This document shows, in pieces, positions 49,202-59,466 of a DNA stretch of 64,000 nt. Origin of the DNA: Symbiodinium microadriaticum. Taxonomy: Eukaryota; Sar; Dinophyceae; Suessiales; Symbiodiniaceae. The stretch spans positions 87,538 through 151,537 of the forward strand of contig LSRX01000427.1 in NCBI GenBank assembly GCA_001939145.1. The letters are read 5' to 3'. Each line of letters starts with the position of its first letter. Position 1 is the stretch's first letter. Below the pieces are notes generated by a model. It saw only the letters and a program-made list of their open reading frames with translations. It did no database searches and was not told where the DNA came from. Position numbers and translations under genes: made by a program.

Positions 49202-49310
49202 GACGACTACTACTACTACTGCTACTGCTGCGGCTGCGGCTCCGGCTACTGCTGCTGCTGCCGCTACTGCCACTGCCAGTGCTGCTGCTAACACTGCCAC
49301 TGCCACGGCC
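49139..49310. repeat. (ATT)n-(ACT)n-(GCT)n trinucleotide array
   Basis: TTA triplets pass into CTA, then CTG/CGG triplets over about 170 bp, the same drift pattern as at 33551. Confidence 0.95.
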
Positions 49311-49441
49311 ATAGTAGTTTAGTAGTAGTGCTGGTAGGTAGCAGTAGCAGTAGCTGTAGCAGTAGCAGCTGCTGGGCCGCTGAGTTCAAACAGGACAGGG
49401 CCGGGGGCATTGAAGAATTAGGTGGAAAAGCAGAATAGACT

Positions 49442-49660
49442 GTGATCGGGGGGTCGAAAATAATACATCCCGTTTGTGTGAAGACTTTCTTTCTCGCTGC
49501 TTGTCATCGTGTGCACAAAAAGTCAGGCATTTCGTCAGCCGTGCTCCCCTCGACAAGACATCTGGACGGGCACCGCGCATCCGGTGCTGCTGCTCCAATG
49601 AGGAACATCCGACTCAACAACATATATAAGTTGATCGCCGAGGTGACTGCGCAGGTCTGA
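49442..49660 (+). CDS. 72-codon frame, unknown
   Basis: The C-terminal part is natural: VLPSTRHLDGHRASGAAAPM then RNIRLNNIYKLIAEVTAQ, with gtctga directly after. That could be a donor or simply V-stop. Family unknown. Confidence 0.35.
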   Translation: MIGGSKIIHPVCVKTFFLAACHRVHKKSGISSAVLPSTRHLDGHRASGAAAPMRNIRLNNIYKLIAEVTAQV

Positions 49661-49872
49661 AAGCATTGAGCAAAAGAGGACGGAGTAACTGGAGCCCCAG
49701 GCTAGTTGGTGACACACGGCCCATCCAATTTACAGAGCTTCCGGCTTGCTGCTGGGATTTTTCATGGTGAAGATCATTGGTTGCAGTACCTAGCCAGGTC
49801 ATGGTTCGTTCAAATGCTGTCCCATGAGTGGTGTCTTCCTCAACATAGGATCCCCTACCAGCAAGAGGAGGT

Positions 49873-49998
49873 GTAGTAGTCGTAGTGGCAGTGGTAGTAG
49901 TGGTAGTATCAGTAGTAGGAGTCGTAGTAGTAGTCGTCGTGTTCGTCGTCGTCGTCGTAGTAGTAGTAGTAGCAGCAGCAGTAGCATTAGTGGTAGAG
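49873..49998. repeat. (GTA)n/(GTC)n trinucleotide array
   Basis: Imperfect GTA, GTC and GCA triplets; the reverse-complement type of the CTA arrays elsewhere. Confidence 0.95.
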
Positions 49999-50002
49999 TA
50001 GA

Positions 50003-50476
50003 CTAGACTAGAAGTAGAAGAGTAGAAGCAGCAGCAACAACATGTAGGATCTCAGAGTCCGAGAGCAGCCGGCAGACATGACTGCAGGGGAGTGAGGGCT
50101 GCAATGGATGAAGCAATCCGCGATCGACCCATGAATCAAGGACAGAGCCGAATGATTCCACAAGCAACTCACTGGACATGTCAGCAGATGCTGTGGCAGC
50201 TATCGTACCTCTGACAAGATCAGATTCTACTCGCCAAGAGTAGGCGTTCATACTAGGGCATCTAGCCGTTCCGCTGCATGAGCCGCGCTTGGTGGATTCT
50301 GCCTTTGATTGCTGCGGCGAAGCTTGCCTAAGTTCGATGGGTGGTACAGGGCGAGCAGGGAGCAGGACAACGTTGCATCCGCAAGTCGACGTCGGCTCAG
50401 GCTGACTTAAATACCTTCTTGAATTGGGCCAAGAGTGAGTGGGCTGAGGTTGGGCCAGCCGCGCGACTGCAGGCAT
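50003..50476 (-). CDS. 157-codon - frame, unproven
   Basis: ATG frame with ASPQQSKAESTKRGSCSGTA then WRVESDLVRGTIAATASADM and LLVESFGSVLDSWVDRGLLH. The composition is good, but its C-terminal Ala/Leu run comes from the repeat. The + strand offers AAMDEAIRDRPMNQGQSRMI (~50097) and DLNTFLNWAKSEWAEVGPAA (~50404) as competitors. Confidence 0.35.
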   Translation of the reverse strand: MPAVARLAQPQPTHSWPNSRRYLSQPEPTSTCGCNVVLLPARPVPPIELRQASPQQSKAESTKRGSCSGTARCPSMNAYSWRVESDLVRGTIAATASADMSSELLVESFGSVLDSWVDRGLLHPLQPSLPCSHVCRLLSDSEILHVVAAASTLLLLV

Positions 50477-50718
50477 GGCAAGTATGACAACACTACGCAG
50501 AAATGCAGCTTGCCATTCCGGGTGTTCAGAGTTTTGGAAGCTGTCGCAACAACTCTGCAGTGACGGCAGTGCACTTCCCAGGCATTTGCGACAAGCACTG
50601 GGCCACAGCCGGTATCACCGACACCGTGGACTTCCTGGAAGGGGCACCTCAACCGAGACACAGAGCAACACAGTACAGCCTTTCCAAGAAGGCTAGCTTT
50701 GGATACCATGTACCATAG
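50401..50718 (+). CDS. Coding-like segments in one phase
   Basis: One + phase gives DLNTFLNWAKSEWAEVGPAA and RLQAWQ. Then, after a short stretch containing a TGA and a ctacgcag, MQLAIPGVQSFGSCRNNSAV and HFPGICDKHWATAGITDTVD follow, to TAG 50716-50718. The gap between them is only about 25 bases, shorter than a normal intron. Either a tiny intron or a decayed exon. Confidence 0.4.
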
Positions 50719-51477
50719 GCTGCCAAGATCCGCCAACAAATAGTTGCACGGCAGAGCATAGTTTAGGTAACTTCAACGCCACAGACACCGGAATTTTGAG
50801 CCACATGTGCACTGCTTGCTGTTCTGCTGGTACGTTCAACATATTCAAGATGTGAGGCATCCAAGTCGTTGCTCGGTGCAGAAGGTATGTTCCGAAAGAA
50901 GCGAATAGAGCACTTACTTCGTAACATGTCTTAAAGTCGTTGCCGTGACCGCTGCCTTGACTCCCTCTAGCGGTCCCTTCCGAGCTTGTCTAGACCTTCA
51001 GCTTGTTTTCCGATGCTGAACTGGCAGTGATCCCCACGTCCAGGTTGAGAAATAGAGCTTTTGACAGTCCCGAAGATGGTTTCGTTGAGTGTAGACCTTT
51101 GGGACGTGAGTGCTGCTGACTGCAATCTGAGTGTTGTTACCCACCTTGCTCTTCTGCGAAGATGCATGGTCTTCGGGCTGCACCTGAGGTCTGCGAGCAG
51201 TTCCGATGTGAAAGTGACAAGCAGTGCAGAGAGTTTCTAGGACAGGGCATCGCCAAGTTTGCAACAAGTCGTAGCAGTCGAACATGTTTCAGGAATGGGA
51301 AACCGTGACTCCTCCAGGATCGCTGGTCACTACGAACAAGCAGAATCTGAAAGAAGGATGAACCGGAAGTCACCTGACAGACTCTGCACTTCTAGGAGGC
51401 CTTGAACATCTTATGTATAGAACGCATACGCCCAGCATGAAGGAAGGCGAGACACACAAACGCATCCATCTTGCTAT

Positions 51478-51721
51478 GGTTCTTCCAGTTGCTTCTTTAA
51501 GGATTCGTGCAGGCATGTCCCAGACACAGACCCCGGATCGTTGCGACTGCGCTTCCTCCATGGAAGCTTCTGCTGGCAGGAGATTTTGCTTCATGCCCGG
51601 TCCCGAACTGGAATTGCTACTGCGGGTGGGGAAAATCCTACGAGAATGGATATCGCGGCTTCGAAAACGAAAGCTGCGCGGCTTCACGTATGATCAAGCC
51701 AAATTCTTGACGTCGTCTTGA
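51478..51721 (+). CDS. Basic-tailed coding frame
   Basis: Within a frame open from 51413. The convincing part reads CASSMEASAGRRFCFMPGPE then LELLLRVGKILREWISRLRK and RKLRGFTYDQAKFLTSS, to TGA. Amphipathic and basic near the end. Family unknown. Confidence 0.4.
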
Positions 51722-51782
51722 CACTTGTGGATTGGGGATCAGTGGCAATGCAAGAAGCCGGGCCTTCTGAGGCATATCACAC

Positions 51783-51992
51783 TTGGTATCGGCTCGAGTG
51801 CTAATTAGTGTCAAAGTGCCATATCCACTGTATCACATTTCCCCCGCGTGGCTTCTGAGGAGCAGAATGCATGGGCTTGATGTACACGTTCTCTGTTTGG
51901 ACCACGGAGACTTTGTGGTACGTGTTCCAAATTGCTTGGAAGGCGGGCAGAGACGGCTTGGCATAACTCCGAGGGAATGTGATTCGACTTGA
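51783..51992 (+). CDS. 69-codon frame, unknown
   Basis: The last 45 codons read MHGLDVHVLCLDHGDFVVRV then PNCLEGGQRRLGITPRECDS. Alternating hydrophobic residues suggest beta strands. Family unknown. Confidence 0.35.
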   Translation: MVSARVLISVKVPYPLYHISPAWLLRSRMHGLDVHVLCLDHGDFVVRVPNCLEGGQRRLGITPRECDST

Positions 51993-52152
51993 ATGCTAGC
52001 TTCGCACGCATCTCAACCTGTCAGTTCTAGCCTCTTCTATCCCAGCCGTTTCAGTGGCACCGAGCTTCAGAAGCCTGGGTGGGGGGGTCTGAATTTGCAT
52101 CATCTGTACTAGGACGGCAAAAGGGCCAGAATAGCGGAAGCTTAAAGGCAGC

Positions 52153-52759
52153 ATGGTGCTTAACGAAAACACGACGTCCGTGACATGTCACATGACTCCT
52201 TTCTCTGCATATATGGTCAGAGAATGTAGAGAATTCTGCTCATCAACGCGTTGCCGCCGCAGCTTCAGGTCTTTCCTCTCTTGTCCATCTTCTTCATCGT
52301 TTTTGGAAGGACCGGGCGGAATCTGCGGGGACGGGAAAGGTCGTGCCTGCAGGCACTGGTGTGGATGTGGTGGTGTTCAGAAATGTGCAGCCCAACCATC
52401 TCAGAACACATTGTCAGGTTTTGATGTATTGGTGTCTTAGCAGTTGCTTTCTTCGACAAGCAGAGTCTGGGCCTCCGTGGCAGGCAGCATGCGAGAGGCC
52501 GAGCAGCCGACAGCACCCGTTGTTTCAAGCGCCTTCGGGAGCACGCTGTCCTGATGCTGTTATGCCGTGTTTCAAGCATGATCGCCCAGAACGCGGTTCT
52601 GAATCAATTGGGATGTGGTCAAAGCAGCATGTTCATTGCTGTGGGCCTCCACCCTCCGCCCCTTTCCCACCACCTCGCCTCTCAAAATGCGCTGTCGGCT
52701 CTGCAGCACCGATGTTCACGGGATCACGAGGACGAAGCAGGTGCTCTAACTCTACGTAA
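52153..52759 (+). CDS. Two overlapping + frames, Cys/Pro/Ser-rich
   Basis: Frame one (52153-52440) is Ser/Cys/Gly-rich. Frame two (52343-52759, 138 codons) reads TGVDVVVFRNVQPNHLRTHC, then a Cys/Pro-rich region with VMPCFKHDRPERGSESIGMW. The first 20 codons of frame two are the most natural. No family is recognised. Confidence 0.3.
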
Positions 52760-53392
52760 CGTGTTCCAATGCATTTTGTGGTGTGGACATGGCCCCTTTT
52801 TATGCATGGTCACAAAAAATGCCACTGCAGATCCAAACAATGAAAGAGCTGCCCAAACACGTCGCCTAACAAAAGGCGCCGCCATGCAGGGCAGGTACAC
52901 TTAGCTGTACAGCGGGCCAGCTTTCCCGGAGTTGTGTGTCTCACTCATACAGGTGCCCGAAAAATCGAGCCTCTACACGCGCTTTTCATGAGTCTTTTCA
53001 TGCGCTCTGCTGCTACCGTGTGCGTTGAGCTGGTACTTGCGTGGAGACTGGCCGGTTTAGTTATGCTGTGATGCCAACCTCAGCTGGCCAAGGCGGACAT
53101 TGCGGTTTTGATGTCTGTGTCATATGATTTCGATCATTCTTCCAGCGCGTGCACGGCAATTCTCGCAAAATGGCACTAGCAAGGAAAGCGGCCGGTGCAG
53201 AGCATACACTTTGGCTCTGGACTGGTGGTGGCGTCTTTTAGTGACTTGCGGTGCCGTTTGTAAATCGAGCGTGTGCTTGGGGTGATGGCGCGTTGCAAGG
53301 AGTGCGTATGCATACCACCGGCAGAAGAGGATTCAATGCTGAAATCGGCTGGGTGAACGGAATGTGCGTACCATCTTGCTGAAGCTGGTAGG

Positions 53393-53650
53393 ATGAAACA
53401 CGTGGGCACCATCCAATGGTCTCCCACAGTTTGTGCTGTAGAGCACGTTAAATGTGATCGATGGTGTCAGAAGAGCGACATTGGAGTTGAAAGCTCATCG
53501 ATTGGCCCCATTGTTCTTGAGGTAATTGAACATCAACTCGAACAAGATGAGGTGCTTCTGGACATCCAGCATCAGCGGCAGTCCGTTTCATGTTTTGAGG
53601 AGCAAGTCAGAAAGGACATGAAGCTGCCGGCTGCGGACGCATCAGGTTGA
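53393..53650 (+). CDS. 85-codon helical protein, unknown
   Basis: ATG frame: SDIGVESSSIGPIVLEVIEH, then QLEQDEVLLDIQHQRQSVSC, then EEQVRKDMKLPAADASG, to TGA. Acidic helix-rich composition over 55 residues. A tgtcag inside it is a possible acceptor. It looks like a real small gene or last exon; not recognised. Confidence 0.5.
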   Translation: MKHVGTIQWSPTVCAVEHVKCDRWCQKSDIGVESSSIGPIVLEVIEHQLEQDEVLLDIQHQRQSVSCFEEQVRKDMKLPAADASG

Positions 53651-53761
53651 TAAAACAGCCTGGTATGCAACATGTACGGGTCACTACAAAAATGCACACT
53701 TTGTCAAGCAAGATCGCAATGATCTAGACAATTTAAACCAGTCATCGATGTTTGTACACCA

Positions 53762-54268
53762 TCAGCCCAAAGCAGAGTCAAATATTAAGCGGTGCTCGTG
53801 TGATTCTTCTTTGAAGTCGAGATAAAAGCTGGTAATTGAAACGGATAGGTTCAATGTCTCTGCATTGCCTGTTTGTAGCAGGCGACTTATGCCACTCAAA
53901 TGAGGTGTGTAGCATATTGCTGAGACTTGGAAACTCAGAAATGTTGAAAGTAGCCAAAAACTTGGGCTACGCGCGGCTGACCGATGCAAGACGCAGGACG
54001 GCTGCTAGATCAAGCTGAGAGGTATACATCCAAACGTTCCATGTTGTAAGATTGTTCGGTGTGATCTGGACAGTGAACGGCACGCCATGATCAGCACCAA
54101 ATTGCCAAAAAAAGCTTGTGATTGACGAATCTCAAAATCCCAGTTGGGATTGGGTCGTCTATCCCAAATGGCGTCATCGGCAGGGTGACTTGCACAAATA
54201 TGAAGCTCAGTGGTCGCAATGAAGCTGGCCACCGCAGGAAGTGCATCAGGAGTCAAGCTGCCAGACAT
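53762..54268 (-). pseudogene. Tandem module copy A (minus strand), broken
   Basis: Reads on the - strand: LTPDALPAVASFIATTELHI, CASHPADDAIWDRRPNPNWD, a frame change near 54100, FGADHGVPFTVQITPNNLTT, DLAAVLRLASVSRA, a TAG at 53967-53969, then ISEFPSLSNMLHTSFEW, LLSRLQRRITRAPL. The order of blocks is the same as in copy B (54437-55042). The N-terminal block (L-x-P-DAL-x2-(I/V)ASF-x4-EL) faintly resembles an F-box, but I do not claim the family. Two lesions make it a probable pseudogene. Confidence 0.6.
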
Positions 54269-54436
54269 GGGTCGCTTGGGGAAATTCCGATTCTACAGCC
54301 GGGTGATCGATCAAAATGGCTGCAGCCACAGCATAGGAAGCTGAAAGATACAACGACGTGGCAACGAAGGACATTCATTTCTGTCAAAAAGCATTCAGCA
54401 GGTGATTGTCCTTCATCTGGGAGATATGTACAAGAC

Positions 54437-55042
54437 TCAAGAGGTTAACGGAGCTCGCACATTCAGTCTCCGAAGACGGACAAGGAGACGGTAACCGAAT
54501 CGAATAATTTCGATCGCTTTGTCAACCGGTTTGATCCACTCAAAGCCGGAGTTCAGCATGTTGCTGAAATGTGGAAAATCCGAAACATTGATGCATGGAA
54601 ATGCTTGGGAGCCTTGGTGCGTGGGTTTCACCCGCGCGCGAGACACAGCAGCCAAACGAAGAATGACTGCTAAGTCAAGATGCTAGGTGTACAAGTTACT
54701 GTACAAGGATACACACCAGCTGGCATTGTTGGGTTTGGTTGTGACATGGAATGGTAGTCCATGATCACCACCAAAGGGTCGAAGAGAGGCTTGAGTTCTC
54801 CGAATCTCATAATCCCAGTTAGGTCGCCTTGCTGGCACCGCATCATCGGAAAGATGGGTTACGCAAATGTGGAGCTCAATGGTCGTAAAAAAGCTCGCAA
54901 TGGTAGCCAGAGCATCAGGAGGCAACCAGAAAGTCATGATTCGTCGGGGGGCCAGGTTCTCATCTAGTCCGAATTTCATGGCCCCTGCAATGTACAGAAA
55001 AGGTAGATGCTGTCTCTTGGTAACAGAGTTCCCCCCACACAC
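54437..55042 (-). pseudogene. Tandem module copy B (minus strand), one in-frame TAG
   Basis: Minus-strand order: LPPDALATIASFFTTIELHI, CVTHLSDDAVPARRPNWDYE, FGGDHGLPFHVTTKPNNASW, a TAG at 54683-54685, then (same phase) DLAVILRLAAVSRARVKPTH, then NVSDFPHFSNMLNSGFEWIK and LLVRLRRLNVRAPLT. All blocks are shared with copy A. Except for the TAG, the frame is intact over about 200 codons, so it may still be a gene with a small intron at that point. The upstream MKFGLDENLAPRRIMTFW may be its N-terminus. Confidence 0.6.
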
Positions 55043-55276
55043 ACAGACAACACACAGACACAGACACAGACAGAGACAGAGACAAAGACGCAGTCACAGA
55101 CAAAGACAAAGACTGAGACAGACAGACAGACAGACAGAGACACACACACACACGCACACACACAGACACGCAGACACACAGACACACATACACACACACA
55201 CACACACAGACACGCAGACACACAGACACACATACACACATGCACAAATACACACATACATACACGCACACACACG
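55026..55276. repeat. (ACAC/ACAG)n compound microsatellite
   Basis: About 250 bp of CA dinucleotides with CAGACA, CAGAGA and CACGCA variants. It abuts the 5' end of tandem copy B. All open frames here are repeat artefacts. Confidence 0.95.
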
Positions 55277-55373
55277 GTTATCTTTTTGTCGAAGCAAGAC
55301 CAGCTGCCGTACCCAAGACGTATGGCCTACGCGACAGCAGACTTTAATTTGACTCGTATATACTTGTATCTTC

Positions 55374-55730
55374 GTGGGCAACCGTGTCTCCAATAACAGT
55401 CATGAAGTAACTCTGCCTAAAACTTGCACTTGCCTTCCTCAATCACAACCATCCGTAACCATCCCGTATCACTATGAAGGAAGAATCCTTCGAAGCAAAA
55501 CAGATTGTGGCAATGCACAAGCACGTTACTTTCAGGCACTGAAAACAATCAAGCGCACTGCGATCTCAGGCACCATTCCAAGCACTAAGTGGCCTTGTGC
55601 GGGGCTTGTGGCTTGGCTTGCCATGTCTGATCCAACCAAACAGACAACCGTCAATGCTTGGGCCGTTTGGGTCATCTGCGGACAAGATGGAAGCAGCCCT
55701 CTCGGGGTGTCGTTTTGGGCGGCCGTGCAG
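55374..55730 (+). CDS. Exon with gtacgt donor
   Basis: Frame with TDCGNAQARYFQALKTIKRT, then SGTIPSTKWPCAGLVAWLAM and GQDGSSPLGVSFWAAVQ, ending at 55730 before gtacgt in phase 0. Balanced, with a Trp-rich hydrophobic region. Family unknown. Confidence 0.4.
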
Positions 55731-55856
55731 GTACGTTCCCAATCAATCCATAGATCACGTCAAATTGGAAAGGTCTGCATTGTGCGGTGCCTTCCAGAAT
55801 GTCCACTGACATGTCCAAGAGACGGTGGAAATGGTGGAGTTCCAAGCGTCGGCTAG

Positions 55857-56258
55857 TTGCAGGTCCTCTTCCGGCTAGGCGATATTTTGGGTGTGAGGGT
55901 GGTGACATACAGAGCGGAATCGGTGCCTCAGCGACATCAGATGCCCTCGTTGGAATCGGATAGTCGTCTCTTGTCCAAGCATGGTTGTTTCCATCTGGTA
56001 CACCAGCTCTTGGAGGATGTGAAGTCGCCATTCTTGTCGTTCAAGTTTTCTGGGAGCTGCGTCGGTGGTCACATATATTGTGGTGCAGCTGAAGAGAAGG
56101 GAAACGATCCCGTCGTTTTGTGGAACTGCGTCGTCGATCGGTGGTACATTCATGAGTTCGGATGCCTCCATTCCGATAGGTACGATGGTGTTCAGGCAGA
56201 CTTGGTCGGCGCGGGATGGCGCGGGCTTGTGCAACAAAAGCGTGCAATTCGCATGTAA
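55857..56258. CDS. 133-codon + frame versus 120-codon - frame
   Basis: The + frame: SKHGCFHLVHQLLEDVKSPF, then HIYCGAAEEKGNDPVVLWNC and RWYIHEFGCLHSDRYDGVQA, to TAA. The - frame (56237-55875): NVPPIDDAVPQNDGIVSLLF. The + reading seems the more natural. Not recognised. Confidence 0.35.
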
Positions 56259-56266
56259 TGCGCTAA

Positions 56267-56578
56267 ATGAAAGCCGAGGGCGTCTCCTGCTGGCAGCGAT
56301 CCAATCTTATCCTTTCAGGTGTTCCTCTGCAGATTGGCCATCAGACCACAAGGAGGAGAGAACACGGTCATCGAGTACTTGAGCACCTCACCGTCAGCAG
56401 TTTCGAAAAATGCATCCCATTGGCATGGCTTTCCCAAAACGTCCAGGTACACGACAATGCTCATGCAGGCCAACTTACACACAGAGGGCATAGATTGAAA
56501 AAACATGCAAAGCCGGCGCCACTGAACCCAACCGAAGATCAAATTCTCGAATGTGGTAAAGCTCCTTGTTTATGGTAG
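56267..56578. CDS. Coding-like region, strand uncertain
   Basis: The - frame (56542-56315) reads IVVYLDVLGKPCQWDAFFET then DGEVLKYSMTVFSPPCGLM. The + frame (56267-56578) reads REHGHRVLEHLTVSSFEKCI then HRLKKHAKPAPLNPTEDQIL. I cannot decide. Confidence 0.25.
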
Positions 56579-57280
56579 GATTCGGCACCAGCATGGTACC
56601 TAAAAGCGAAGGTTCCAGCATGCTCTTGCAACCATTTGCAGAGCCAATGTTTTCCAAAGACACGAGGGTTTGCAACTTAAAGCCAGCCCCTTATTGTAAG
56701 CGGGCAAATGCAGGCTGGGAAAACTGAAGCACAAGTGTGCATGGGCCTCCACAGCTTGCAGAAGAAGACCGAGAGATGAAGGGAGGGGAAAACCAGTCTC
56801 ACTAGCAGAGCGGAATCAAGCCACGGCGTCATTTAGGCATGCTCTACCATCGAATCTCTAGTACGAAAGGGCTAAGGAGGGGAACTCTAGACAAAGCAGA
56901 TCGTTGCAATGGCGACAGTCAAGACAAGATGGGTTAGTGAGTGGAAGGAAGCGAGTACGATGCGATCATCATGACACTTCGCTTTGGAACGACGTACTGT
57001 GGATGCTTTTTGTCTGCAAGTGCGAAGGGGGAGACCCGTGTGCTGATTCTACCGACGTTGGAGCTGCGAGAAGTTCAGTGTTGTGCATTCGCCGAACGTT
57101 CATCTCAGCTGTGCTAAGCGGCCGCCCTTAGTCAATCTGGGTTTTGACATCAGCAGGTGCGGGTGTCCTTCCGATTGTGAAGGCGGATGTCCCATGGCCA
57201 CTTGGTGCTGCAGCCTTGAGCTATCTTGAGCTTTTGAATCTTTGGCAACAATCCCGGGTGTTAGCACGTTTAGATTCATA

Positions 57281-57616
57281 CTAGTAAACGCAACAGCCTC
57301 GTCTTTCTGGCGCGATGGCCTGGTGGCATGGTCTTATGCTCTGTGTCCTGCCACCCTTCAAATTTCTGCAACTCCAAATCATCTCACATCGCGGCCTCGT
57401 CACAAGGCACCAGAGCCTATGGATGTTTTTTTCGATGAGTTCGCTTGGATTCTGGGCAGCAAATTGAGCTTGGAGCTGTGTCTGCGCCCACTTCGTCAGA
57501 TCGCTCTGAGTGCCACTCACGTAGCGGTTGAGCCAATTCGTGTAGATTCGGGACATGAGATCCAGTATGACTGAGTAAAACCCAAGTGCGCGATGCCTAT
57601 TGACTCCCAGGAGCAT
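57281..57616 (-). CDS. 111-codon - frame, helical
   Basis: ATG frame: SVILDLMSRIYTNWLNRYVS, then DLTKWAQTQLQAQFAAQNPS, then ELIEKNIHRLWCLV. Convincingly helical. The + strand is also open (57242-57574) but poorer. It is on the same strand as the tandem pair at 53.8-55.0 kb. Family unknown. Confidence 0.4.
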   Translation of the reverse strand: MLLGVNRHRALGFYSVILDLMSRIYTNWLNRYVSGTQSDLTKWAQTQLQAQFAAQNPSELIEKNIHRLWCLVTRPRCEMIWSCRNLKGGRTQSIRPCHQAIAPERRGCCVY

Positions 57617-57791
57617 CTACATCCTCAGCCTGGGGGTGTGGTTCCAGGTAGCGCTGACGGTTGTCTACCTGCTTGCATTCTTTGTGTGGTCTGTTTTGCT
57701 CTGGGCGATGGTGATGATCATGTTGGTCGCGGCCTCGGATGCCAGACCTCACTGGCAGCTTGAGAACCGGCAGCCGGGTCCACTTGCATGA
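57600..57791 (+). CDS. 63-codon membrane-helix frame
   Basis: ATG frame: IYILSLGVWFQVALTVVYLL, then AFFVWSVLLWAMVMIMLVAA, then a polar tail to TGA. One long or two short membrane helices. A polar antisense frame (57932-57597) overlaps, as expected. Could be a small membrane protein or an exon. Confidence 0.4.
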   Translation: MTPRSIYILSLGVWFQVALTVVYLLAFFVWSVLLWAMVMIMLVAASDARPHWQLENRQPGPLA

Positions 57792-58353
57792 TTGAGCCGC
57801 TGTCCATCTGTTGGCGCTTATGCAGTCGTGCGAGGTTGTTGCGGCAATTGCGGGCCTCTGTGTCCTCTGCGGCTGCGCTGGGGGCGGTGAAGGCAGCGTC
57901 GACTGTTGCGATGCAGGCCACTTTGAAAGCACTGCGCTTTTTCATTCCCGAGTCTCTTGGATCCTGAACATCCGAAGCAACTTTCAAGAACAACTGCCAA
58001 TATCAGCATGAGCACCAGATGATCCTAAGTTATGTTGTGTCAAGTTTTGTGTCAAGACAATGCTGACGGTGCATTCGGCCTCATTGAGGCTGCTGCGATT
58101 TCTCATCCTGCGGTTCGTGAACCTTGGCTTCAGGTTTAGTTAAGCTGTTCAGCTCACGTCTGGCCATGCCTCAACTCCATCTCCCATACTCGGACTAACC
58201 CGATCTGGAGGGGTCCAAGCTTCGGATCACCTACTATCACAACTTGAAACCTGAGCAGCCGGGAGCATCACTGCAATATGCGTATATTAGCCAAGATACC
58301 TGGCTGATACACAGAGGCCACGACAGCCATGGTGAGGATGCCTTCACTCCGAC

Positions 58354-58707
58354 ATGGTTTTCGCACACGTCGAAGCAGACCCACTCCTTTTTGATAATTT
58401 TGTTTTTCTGGATTTCAGTTTTTCTACTGGCTCTGACAGTCAGTCGATCTGGCTGACCGCTTGCCAGTCAATCTCTCAGTCCGCCGTGGTCGGTCGGTCG
58501 GTCGGTCGGTCGTCGGTCAGACAGTCTGTACGGCACTCGGTCCATTTGGTTGTCGGCCTGCTTATGCTTGTCCTAGTGCCGTTGCTTCTGAACTGGTCCT
58601 GTGCCCGCTCCTTCCCCTTTGGCTTCTTCCCTCTCTTCTTCAGCAATGTCGTTGTCGACGATGGTCATGAGGTCGGCCGACACGTCCTGTCGGAGTCTGG
58701 ACTTTGA
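58354..58707 (+). CDS. 117-codon frame over a (GGTC)n repeat
   Basis: The middle of the frame is encoded by GGTC tetranucleotides (58489-58530). The C-terminal half has a hydrophobic helix (VVGLLMLVLVPLLLNWSCAR) and an acidic tail (VVVDDGHEVGRHVLSESGL). Doubtful. Confidence 0.2.
   Translation: MVFAHVEADPLLFDNFVFLDFSFSTGSDSQSIWLTACQSISQSAVVGRSVGRSSVRQSVRHSVHLVVGLLMLVLVPLLLNWSCARSFPFGFFPLFFSNVVVDDGHEVGRHVLSESGL
58489..58530. repeat. (GGTC)n microsatellite
   Basis: About nine imperfect GGTC units. Confidence 0.85.
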
Positions 58708-59225
58708 CAGCCATCATCTCCTTGCGCGGTTGAGGGTGCTAGCCAGCATTTTCTTTCATGGTCTGGCTGGCCAGCGGCATGCCAACATCTCCTTGCCGGG
58801 CTTCTCATGCTTCCAGTCCTTTGTCGCTCTTCCCTCCCTCCTTCCCTCCATCCTGCCTCCCTCCTTCAAGCCGGAGATAACGAAGCTTTTGTTTTGATCG
58901 TACAAAAACGTTCCCCTCGTCGAACTTCCACCACATCAGAAGCTTGATTTTTTCGAGTCAGCATCCCCAAAGGCTCCCGGCCCAGAAACGGGGGTCAACG
59001 CCTCGAGCACGAGCTGTTGTGGGTCCTCGCTGCTCACGGCTCCAGAATCGTTCTCGATCTGACACTGATCCCTGAGGTGGTCCTGCAGATTGCTGCTGCT
59101 GTTTCGGCGATGGTGCAATAGGCCGAGCAAGCTTTGGTCTGAGAGCTGACAGAAGTGTAGCATGAAGCAATGCAGGTTACAATAGTTCGCAACTGGAGAC
59201 TTCAAGCGATGCGCGGAATGAAACG

Positions 59226-59459
59226 ATGGTATGCAGTTTGCTTAGACAAGATGCCGGAAACGAGACAGCAACGCTGGATCTCCACATCTTGAACTTGCCC
59301 AGCCTCATGAGTCTGTGTGCTGCAAGGCGCATCGCCCACGGACGCACCTCGGAAACGCTGAGTCATCTTCTTCTGTTGCTGTCCAATGTGAAGTGTGACC
59401 ATCAATCCAGCACGCATTACGAACTTGTAGAAGCTACTGCTGCACTCTTGGAATCCTAA
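59226..59459 (+). CDS. 77-codon frame, unknown
   Basis: ATG frame: DAGNETATLDLHILNLPSLM, then CAARRIAHGRTSETLSHLLL, then THYELVEATAALLES, to TAA. Helix-rich and natural. The frame at 59467 follows in another phase. Family unknown. Confidence 0.4.
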   Translation: MVCSLLRQDAGNETATLDLHILNLPSLMSLCAARRIAHGRTSETLSHLLLLLSNVKCDHQSSTHYELVEATAALLES

Positions 59460-59466
59460 GGGCCTG

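Noticed and set aside
16684-54685. Reassigned TAG codon as an explanation for in-frame stops
   Set aside because: The interrupting stops include TAA and TGA, and clear frames in the window also end with TAG. Decay or hidden introns are simpler.
54960-55396. 100-160-codon Cys/Val or His/Thr frames
   Set aside because: Encoded by the (ACAC)n/(ACAG)n array; no independent coding signal.
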